Assembly: GCA_017469525.1 (NCBI GenBank)
Contig: JAFUGG010000056.1
Span: forward strand, 1 to 48,708
Source: Bacteroidaceae bacterium
Lineage (GTDB): Bacteria > Bacteroidota > Bacteroidia > Bacteroidales > Bacteroidaceae
DNA: 48,708 bases
Direction: 5' to 3'
The notes under the pieces are model-generated. The model worked only from the letters and a program-made list of their open reading frames with translations, made no database searches and had not been told where the DNA came from. A program made the position numbers and the translations under genes. Numbering within the stretch: the stretch's first letter is position 1; the number at the start of each line of letters is the position of its first letter. Shown here one piece after another: positions 43,158 to 48,708 of this stretch.

Positions 43158-44423
43158 TTACCTTATTTTCAATGTTACGATGGCGAGTGCCGCCATGATG
43201 ATGGTTACTATCCAGAAGCGTACGGTTATCTTAGATTCCAGCCAGCAGCCCTTGGGCCAGTTGATGAGCACCTTGAAGTCGGCTGGCAATTGCCCGGGCT
43301 TGACGCGGAAGGTGTCGTGCAGCGGGGCTCGCTTGAAGACGCGCCACTTCAGTCCGCGCCGGTTGCCCATCTTGGCATAGTTCGTCTGCAGGATGACACT
43401 CAGGCTCTCCATGAGGAAGACGAAGCAAAGCAGGGGCAGCAGCAATTCCTTGTGTATGATGATGGCTGTCACGCCGATGATGCCGCCGATGGCCAGGCTG
43501 CCCGTATCGCCCATGAACACTTGTGCGGGATAGGCATTGTACCAGAGGAAGCCAATCAGTGCGCCGACGAAGGCACAGATGAATATGACGAGTTCCTCGG
43601 AACCGGGGATGTACATGATGTTCAGGTAGGCTGCCATGTGGACGTGACTGCTGACGTAGGCCAGGATGCCCAGCGCTATGCACATGATCGCCGCGTTGCC
43701 TGCGCAGAGGCCGTCCATGCCGTCGTTCAGGTTCGAACCGTTGCTGACGGCCATCACGATGAAGGTGGTGACGAGGACGAAGAATATCCAGCCGGCTGCC
43801 GTACGGTACTTGCCAAGGAACTGGAAGATGTCTGCGTAGTTGAGGTTGTTGTTCTTGACGAACGGGATGGTGGTGATGGTGCTCTTCACCTCTTCGCTGC
43901 GATGCGTCACCACTTGTTCTGTGCCCTGGCGTTCACCCTCGATGTTCTCGCGGATGACGGCATCGGGACTCATCCAGAGCGTCAGGCCGATGACCAGACC
44001 GAGCACTGCCTGTCCCAGCAACTTCCAGATGGGGCGCATGCCGTCCTTCGTCTTCTTCATCTTGATGTAGTCGTCGGCAAAGCCAAGAGCGCCGAGCCAC
44101 AGGGTGGTGAAGAGCATGAGGAGCATGTAGATGTTGCGGAGTCGGCCCAGCAACAGGCAAGGTAAGACTGTGGCCACGATGATGATGATGCCGCCCATGG
44201 TGGGCACACCCTTCTTCTCTACGCCGTACGGGTCGATGCTGGCATCTCGCTGAGCTTCGTTGGCATTGTGCTTACGCATCCAACGGACGAAGTACTCGCC
44301 GAACCACATCGAGATGACGAGGCTCAGGACCAGCGTGAGGACTGCACGGAACGAGATGTAGTGCCACAGGTTGGCACCCGAGACTCCGTATTCGCCTAAA
44401 TATCTGAACAGGTAGTATAGCAT
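43158..44423 (-). CDS. mraY: Phospho-N-acetylmuramoyl-pentapeptide transferase
   Basis: 421 residues, polytopic. Conserved parts are KKGVPTMGGIIII, the Asp pair in LGFADDYIKMKK, SNGSNLNDGMDGLCAGNAAI (the NLxDGxDGL motif) and GFLWYNAYPAQVFMGDTGSLA (split as GFLWYNAYPAQ and MGDTGSLA). Between the third and fourth parts lies an extra 60-residue segment (ENIEGERQGTEQ, VKSTITTIPF) that makes Bacteroidetes MraY longer than the 360-residue E. coli enzyme. The late cytoplasmic HHH motif is reduced to APLHDTF, with a single His. MraY makes lipid I. Upstream is a heptad plus 22-bp array instead of the usual tight junction with murE or murF; murF is absent here. Confidence 0.95.
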   Translation of the reverse strand: MLYYLFRYLGEYGVSGANLWHYISFRAVLTLVLSLVISMWFGEYFVRWMRKHNANEAQRDASIDPYGVEKKGVPTMGGIIIIVATVLPCLLLGRLRNIYMLLMLFTTLWLGALGFADDYIKMKKTKDGMRPIWKLLGQAVLGLVIGLTLWMSPDAVIRENIEGERQGTEQVVTHRSEEVKSTITTIPFVKNNNLNYADIFQFLGKYRTAAGWIFFVLVTTFIVMAVSNGSNLNDGMDGLCAGNAAIMCIALGILAYVSSHVHMAAYLNIMYIPGSEELVIFICAFVGALIGFLWYNAYPAQVFMGDTGSLAIGGIIGVTAIIIHKELLLPLLCFVFLMESLSVILQTNYAKMGNRRGLKWRVFKRAPLHDTFRVKPGQLPADFKVLINWPKGCWLESKITVRFWIVTIIMAALAIVTLKIR

Positions 44424-44431
44424 ATCTTTTT

Positions 44432-44466
44432 TAGTTCATAGTTCATAGTCCATAGTTCATAGTTGA
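44432..44466. repeat. 7-bp tandem array between murE and mraY
   Basis: Five heptamers TAGTTCA, TAGTTCA, TAGTCCA, TAGTTCA, TAGTTGA directly adjoin the 22-bp array at 44459-44568 and end 9 bp from the mraY ATG. Confidence 0.92.
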
Positions 44467-44568
44467 GGGCGTTTGTAACTCCCCTATAGGGCGTTGCCTC
44501 TTCCTCTATAGGGCGTTGCTCACTCCCCTATAGGGCGTTGGCACTTCCTCCATAGGGCGTTTTCAGAG
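44459..44568. repeat. 22-bp tandem array between murE and mraY
   Basis: Five units start at 44459, 44481, 44503, 44525 and 44547; CTATAGGGCGTTG is the core and GGGCGTT recurs at 44467, 44489, 44511, 44533 and 44555, exactly 22 bp apart. The last unit contains the murE stop codon (44563-44565). Confidence 0.95.
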
Positions 44569-46014
44569 CCCGAATGCTTCGCGTATCACCTCATGGTCGT
44601 CGAAGTGGTGCTTCACGCCCTTGATGATCTGATAGTCCTCGTGTCCCTTGCCGGCTACGAGGATGACGTCGCCCGGCTGAGCCATTGTGCAAGCGGTGCG
44701 GATGGCTTCTCGGCGGTCCACTATGCTGATGACGCTGCGCCGCTGCGATGCGTCGAGACCAGCCAGCATGTCGTTGATGATGTCCTGGGGCTCCTCGTTC
44801 CTGGGGTTGTCACTCGTGATGATGACGCGGTCGCTGTTCCTGACGGCTTCCTGAGCCATCAGGGGGCGCTTGCCCTTATCGCGGTTGCCGCCTGCGCCGC
44901 AAACCGTCCAGCACTGTCCTTTGCCCGCCAGCACTTCGTTGATTGTCGTGAGGACGTTGACGAGGGCATCGGGTGTGTGGGCGTAATCGACGATGGCCGT
45001 GACGCCTTCCTTCGAGCGGATGGCCTCGAAGCGGCCATTGACAGGCTTCTGCGCACTGAGCAGGACGAGTGCCTGTTGCGGCTCGACACCCAGCATGACG
45101 GCAGCGCCATAGACTGCCAGAAGGTTGCTGACGTTGAAACGTCCCACGAACTGCACGCTGACGTCCATGCCGTCTATCTCAAGGTCCATGCCCTCGAAGC
45201 TCTCCTCCATGATGCGGGCCTTGAAGTCGGCGGCAGAGTGGAGGGAGTAGGTCTTGACCTTCGCCTTGCAGTTCTGCACCATGACCATGCCGTTGCGGTC
45301 GTCGGCATTGATGATGGCGAAAGCGTCGGCGGGCAAACTGTCGAAGAAGCCTTTCTTCGCGTCACGATAGTTCTCGAACGTTCCGTGATAGTCCAAGTGG
45401 TCGCGCGTCAGGTTGGTGAAGATGCCGCCGCTGAACGAGAGGCCTCCGATGCGCTTCTGAGCGACACTGTGCGAGCTGACCTCCATGAAGGCGTAGGCAC
45501 AACCCTCGTCGGCCATCTGCCCGAGCAGACGGTTCAGCGTGATGGGGTCGGGAGTCGTCACCTCAGTAGGCACAGGCTCACCATCTATATAGTTGCAGAC
45601 GGTGCTGCACAGTCCGCACTTGTAGCCAAGCTGGCGGAAGATATTGTAGAGCACGGTGGCAATGGTCGTCTTGCCATTCGTGCCGGTCACTCCGATGAGG
45701 TGCATGCGCTCGCTCGGGTCGCCGAAGAAGTGCGTGGCCAGCGTTCCGACCACATCCTCAGTGTTGGGATAGACCAGATATGTGACGTCTGTGGCAATTG
45801 CTTCGGGCAATTGCTCGCACACAATGACACTGGCTCCCAGCTCAATAGCCTTGCCGATAAACGTGTGGCCGTCAACCTGAGTGCCTCGCATGGCCACGAA
45901 CATGGCGTCCTTCCCGATGCGGCGGCTGTCTATCTCGATGCCCGTCACTTCTCGGTCAATGCTACCCACCACCTGCTGTGGCTTGCAATCTTGTATGAGT
46001 TGTCTGAGTTTCAT
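44563..46014 (-). CDS. murE: UDP-N-acetylmuramoyl-tripeptide synthetase MurE (meso-diaminopimelate type)
   Basis: 483 residues. The N-terminal domain has [26 protein letters not shown] (split as [13 protein letters not shown] and RGTQVDGH). The ATP site is [18 protein letters not shown], followed by [18 protein letters not shown] and [12 protein letters not shown]. The C-terminal domain has [29 protein letters not shown] and [13 protein letters not shown]. The DNPR motif is the signature for meso-diaminopimelate rather than Lys. It lies 12 bp after the PBP gene. Its last codons abut a 22-bp tandem array. Confidence 0.96.
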   Translation of the reverse strand: MKLRQLIQDCKPQQVVGSIDREVTGIEIDSRRIGKDAMFVAMRGTQVDGHTFIGKAIELGASVIVCEQLPEAIATDVTYLVYPNTEDVVGTLATHFFGDPSERMHLIGVTGTNGKTTIATVLYNIFRQLGYKCGLCSTVCNYIDGEPVPTEVTTPDPITLNRLLGQMADEGCAYAFMEVSSHSVAQKRIGGLSFSGGIFTNLTRDHLDYHGTFENYRDAKKGFFDSLPADAFAIINADDRNGMVMVQNCKAKVKTYSLHSAADFKARIMEESFEGMDLEIDGMDVSVQFVGRFNVSNLLAVYGAAVMLGVEPQQALVLLSAQKPVNGRFEAIRSKEGVTAIVDYAHTPDALVNVLTTINEVLAGKGQCWTVCGAGGNRDKGKRPLMAQEAVRNSDRVIITSDNPRNEEPQDIINDMLAGLDASQRRSVISIVDRREAIRTACTMAQPGDVILVAGKGHEDYQIIKGVKHHFDDHEVIREAFGL

Positions 46015-46026
46015 TTCCTTTGTTAT

Positions 46027-48138
46027 TTATTTAGGTGAGGCGGTTAATGTAATCGTTTTGCCCTTGACGGCAACGGAACCGGCCGGAATGTCCTGCCGCG
46101 TTATCTCTCCGCAGCCATTGATGCGCACGCGCAAGCCGCGCTGCTGCAATGCATAGACAGCATCCTTCGCCCCCATTCCCGTGACGTCCGGCACCTTCTT
46201 CAGCGACACCGTGTCGGCCTCTTGCAGATGAAGCTGCTTCTTCCCAAGCCCCATGCCCTCCACGATGGCTTCAGCCTGACGCGTGCTTCCCTTCGTCACC
46301 TCCGGGACAAACACAGAGTTCGTGTCGGCGGCTGCTACCGCACTGCGCAACGAGTCGCGCGACATGATGTACTGAGATATTTCGCTGAAGACGGGGCCGC
46401 ACTGTCCGCCACCCGAAGCAGGCAGGCCATGCTTCTTGATACATACGATGCAACTGTACTTCGGGGCATCGCTTGGGAAGTATCCACAGAAGCTCACCAT
46501 GTACTTCCGGCCAGCGTATGAACCGTTCTCGCTGAATTGAGCCGTTCCCGTCTTACCGCTCACCTTGAAGTACTTGCCGCCGTTGCCGGCCTTCTTGCCG
46601 AGGCCGCCGCTCACCACATGCTCCAGGCAATACTGTATGTCGCGCAGCGTCGAGGGCTTGCATATTCTTTCCTTGATGACCTCCGTCGGGAACTCGCGCA
46701 CCACCATGCCGTCCTTCAGCTCAGCCGTCACGAAGCGCGGACGAACCATCTTGCCACCGTTGGCAATCGCATTGTAGAACGTCAGCGTACTGATAGGCGG
46801 AAGCATCGTGACGTAACCGATGCTCATCCATGGCAGGTCGGGCTTGCTCCAGTAGCGCCCCTTGTCCTTCGGATGCGGCACACGCGGCTCGCCCTTGCCC
46901 ACAAAGGGAAGGTTCAGGGGGATACCCACGCCCTCGCGATGCAAACCATCCACGAAGGCCGAAGGATTGTCGTGGTAAGCCTCATCGATAATCTTGCTGA
47001 CCCCGATGTTACTACTCTGCCCGAGAATGTCCTCCACCTTGAGTACACCATAGCCTCCACGGTGCCAGTTGTGGTCCTTCATCTTGCGGCCGTGCATGTT
47101 GATGATGCCTGGGGCACAGTCCACTTCCTTGTTCAAGGTTATCTTTCCATCCTCGAGAGCCACCATGATGCTGGCCGGCTTGAACGTAGAACCAGGCTCC
47201 CAGAGGTCGCTCACGGCATTGTTCCGCATCTCGTAGTACTCACCGTCCTCGCCTCGCATCAGGTTCACGATAGCCTTCACGTCGCCGGTCTTCACTTCCA
47301 TCACTACCACGACACCTATCTCACCGTTCACCAGCTCCTCCTTCAGCTTGCTGCGCAGGGTGCGGTCGGCAAAGTCTTGTATGTTGATGTCGATGGTTGT
47401 GAGCAAGTCATGCCCGTTCTCCGCCTGGGCATCTATGATGGGAACCCTCCTGTTGCGCACCGTGATGAAGTGCTTCTGCCCGGGCTTGCCACGCAGGATG
47501 CTGTCGAAACTCAACTCAAGGCCGCATTTGGGCTTGCTGCTTGTGTCGTTGTAGAGCTCGCCTATCGTGCGGCTTGCCAATCCGCCGTAGGGTTTGAGGC
47601 GAAGCAACATCTCGTCGGCATGGAAGCCGCTCTTGTACATGCTCTCCCTGAGGAGTGGTAACTCCTTGCAGGCACGATACTGAACGTACGTTGCCAGCTT
47701 AGGATAGATGCGCCATGAGTACTTGCCGCGCTCCTTTCCCTTGAGCAGACGCTCGCGGAACCACTGCCTGTCGCGGTCGGGGAAGATGCGGGCCAAGCCG
47801 TCCGCAATACTGTCGAGGTCGACATGGAAAGCAGAGTCGCGGAAGGCCCTCGTCTTTGCCTCGATGCTCGAATCAGGGTCGTGCACGGCAAAGTCCATAT
47901 AGAGAGCATACTTAGGCACGGTGCCTGAGAGCACCTGACGGTCGCAGGAAAGGATATTGCCACGATTGGCAGGTATGGTAGCAACCTTGCTGTTGCGCCC
48001 CACCTCTTTCCAATAATCGCTCTCAGGCGGCAACATCGTATAGAGCGCCTTGGCAAGGATATACAATCCGGCCAGGCACATCATCACGAAGATGACGATG
48101 TAGCGTCTTGGGGCTTTATCTTTTCCTGCTTGCTTCAT
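46027..48138 (-). CDS. ftsI: Septal transpeptidase PBP (FtsI/PBP3 type) with PASTA domain
   Basis: 703 residues. One N-terminal membrane anchor (YIVIFVMMCLAGLYILAKAL) is followed by a PBP dimerisation domain and a class B transpeptidase domain. Active-site motifs are STFK in WEPGSTFKPASIM (about 316), SSN in LGQSSNIGVSK (about 372) and KTG in VSGKTGTAQF (about 528). The C-terminus carries one good PASTA domain (VPDVTGMGAKDAVYALQQRG to TITLTASPK) and a more diverged one before it (VFVPEVTKGSTRQAEAIVEG). PASTA domains are typical of this protein in Bacteroidetes and Firmicutes, but not in E. coli FtsI. It cross-links septal peptidoglycan together with FtsW. It lies 7 bp after ftsL. Confidence 0.93.
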   Translation of the reverse strand: MKQAGKDKAPRRYIVIFVMMCLAGLYILAKALYTMLPPESDYWKEVGRNSKVATIPANRGNILSCDRQVLSGTVPKYALYMDFAVHDPDSSIEAKTRAFRDSAFHVDLDSIADGLARIFPDRDRQWFRERLLKGKERGKYSWRIYPKLATYVQYRACKELPLLRESMYKSGFHADEMLLRLKPYGGLASRTIGELYNDTSSKPKCGLELSFDSILRGKPGQKHFITVRNRRVPIIDAQAENGHDLLTTIDINIQDFADRTLRSKLKEELVNGEIGVVVVMEVKTGDVKAIVNLMRGEDGEYYEMRNNAVSDLWEPGSTFKPASIMVALEDGKITLNKEVDCAPGIINMHGRKMKDHNWHRGGYGVLKVEDILGQSSNIGVSKIIDEAYHDNPSAFVDGLHREGVGIPLNLPFVGKGEPRVPHPKDKGRYWSKPDLPWMSIGYVTMLPPISTLTFYNAIANGGKMVRPRFVTAELKDGMVVREFPTEVIKERICKPSTLRDIQYCLEHVVSGGLGKKAGNGGKYFKVSGKTGTAQFSENGSYAGRKYMVSFCGYFPSDAPKYSCIVCIKKHGLPASGGGQCGPVFSEISQYIMSRDSLRSAVAAADTNSVFVPEVTKGSTRQAEAIVEGMGLGKKQLHLQEADTVSLKKVPDVTGMGAKDAVYALQQRGLRVRINGCGEITRQDIPAGSVAVKGKTITLTASPK

Positions 48139-48145
48139 GGTGGGC

Positions 48146-48622
48146 TTAGTCTTTCACGTTAATGATGAATGGTGCAACCTTGCTGGGAGTGAGCGTGCTG
48201 TCGCCTTGTTCGCGAAGTTTCTGCTCGAGTTGGCTTTGACGGCAGAGCAGCGTGAGTTCGCTGACGCGAGTGATGCTCCTGTATCGCCAGTCCTTGAGCT
48301 CCGCCTCGAGCTCTGTTTCCTTCATCATCTCCACCTGTGCCTGATAGCCGTTGGTGATGTAGAGGAAGATGCCGGCCAGGATGAGGAGCAACATCTTCCA
48401 TTGGCTCAGGAACCAACGGGGAGCAGCATCCAGTACCTGACGGATATGGGCAGCAGTCAGTTCGTCGACTTCGTCGTCGTCGCTGACAAGCGAGCGCATC
48501 AGCTTCTCCTTATCGCTGACTTGCTCCTTCTCCTCCTGAGGCTCAGGGGTTTCCTGCACGTCCTGAACGTCCTGCTCCACTTCCTGGAGTTCGTCGAAGT
48601 TATCTATCTCTATCTCTGCCAT
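48146..48622 (-). CDS. ftsL: FtsL-like cell division protein
   Basis: 158 residues. An acidic N-terminal tail (DELQEVEQDVQDVQETPEPQ) and a cytoplasmic segment precede one membrane span (WKMLLLILAGIFLYITNGY). A coiled-coil-like periplasmic part follows (VEMMKETELEAELKDWRYR, SELTLLCRQSQLEQKLREQG). This layout and the position between rsmH and the septal PBP gene identify it as the Bacteroidetes FtsL analogue; primary sequence is poorly conserved in this family. FtsL pairs with FtsB and FtsQ to activate FtsW-FtsI. The long acidic tail is longer than in E. coli FtsL (121 residues). Confidence 0.85.
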   Translation of the reverse strand: MAEIEIDNFDELQEVEQDVQDVQETPEPQEEKEQVSDKEKLMRSLVSDDDEVDELTAAHIRQVLDAAPRWFLSQWKMLLLILAGIFLYITNGYQAQVEMMKETELEAELKDWRYRSITRVSELTLLCRQSQLEQKLREQGDSTLTPSKVAPFIINVKD

Positions 48623-48633
48623 AGGTTATTTCC

Positions 48634-48668
48634 TAATCCCTAATCTCTAATCCTTAGTCTCTAATCCC
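48634..48668. repeat. 7-bp tandem array between rsmH and ftsL
   Basis: Five heptamers TAATCCC, TAATCTC, TAATCCT, TAGTCTC, TAATCCC. The array starts 11 bp upstream of the ftsL ATG and overlaps the stop codon and the last codons of rsmH. Confidence 0.9.
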
Positions 48669-48708
48669 TCTTCCTTGCCACACGGAGCTTTGCCGAACGG
48701 CTGCGAGG
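48661..48708 (-). CDS. rsmH: 16S rRNA methyltransferase RsmH (MraW), last codons
   Basis: Reading the minus strand from the window edge to TAG at 48663-48661 gives PRSRSAKLRVARKRD. The pattern N-P-R-S-R-S-A-K-L-R-V-A is the invariant C-terminus of RsmH, and rsmH normally precedes ftsL in the dcw cluster. RsmH methylates C1402 of 16S rRNA on N4. Only 15 codons are in the window. Confidence 0.85.
   Translation of the reverse strand, partial: PRSRSAKLRVARKRD

Overview
The window is about 48.7 kb of a Bacteroidales chromosome, most like Prevotella or a close relative. The evidence is: promoters of the Bacteroidetes type (TAnnTTTG at -7 with a TTG/TTTG element near -33) and no clear Shine-Dalgarno dependence; fimbrillin-type (type V pilus) lipoproteins with DUF5119- and DUF3575-like partners; a C-terminal type IX secretion (T9SS) sorting domain; a BspA-like leucine-rich repeat protein; and a canonical division and cell wall (dcw) cluster whose MurE carries the meso-diaminopimelate signature DNPR.

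Layout. Positions 1-503 hold the 3' end of dnaK (+), closed by a strong terminator. From about 28.9 kb down to 0.7 kb, on the minus strand, lies one long pilus/adhesin transcription unit. Its order is an OmpA/DUF3575-like outer-membrane protein, a DUF5119-like lipoprotein, two fimbrillins, a Mfa-like lipoprotein, a 3651-residue T9SS-exported giant protein, a REP-associated tyrosine transposase (RAYT) fused to a DprA/SLOG-like domain, and a second giant protein of about 2718 residues. The junctions are tight (GTGA overlap, TGA-T-ATG, 6-nt gap), no terminator is visible inside, and a hairpin plus T-run follows the last gene. The single recognisable promoter has a C10/G10 homopolymer two bases upstream of its -33 element, which suggests phase variation. 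By analogy with the Mfa pilus of Porphyromonas, where Mfa5 is a giant T9SS-exported tip protein, the operon probably builds a pilus or surface fibre with giant beta-repeat adhesins.

Positions 28.9-31.1 kb are mostly non-coding. They hold an imperfect-inverted-repeat element that looks like a MITE or REP doublet, a BspA-like LRR gene whose signal peptide is out of frame with its body, degenerate tandem repeats and a long hairpin-rich gyrB leader. gyrB (+) converges on tRNA-Glu and rpsT (-). recO (+) converges with only 4 bp on the dcw cluster (-), which reads rsmH (3' end only), ftsL, ftsI/PBP with PASTA, murE, mraY, murD, ftsW, murG, murC, ftsQ, ftsA, ftsZ.

The most unusual structure crosses both the accessory and the core halves. 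Tandem arrays with a period of exactly 22 bp but unrelated sequences sit in most of the larger gaps between genes (8965-9052, 22559-22734, 37209-37318, 44459-44568, and weaker ones at 600-643 and 30613-30722). Two of them lie beside 7-bp or 9-bp arrays. The period is conserved while the sequence is not, which ordinary expansion of one repeat family does not explain. Together with the RAYT-DprA-like fusion and the REP-like palindromes carried inside its own reading frame, this is the best candidate here for an undescribed system.
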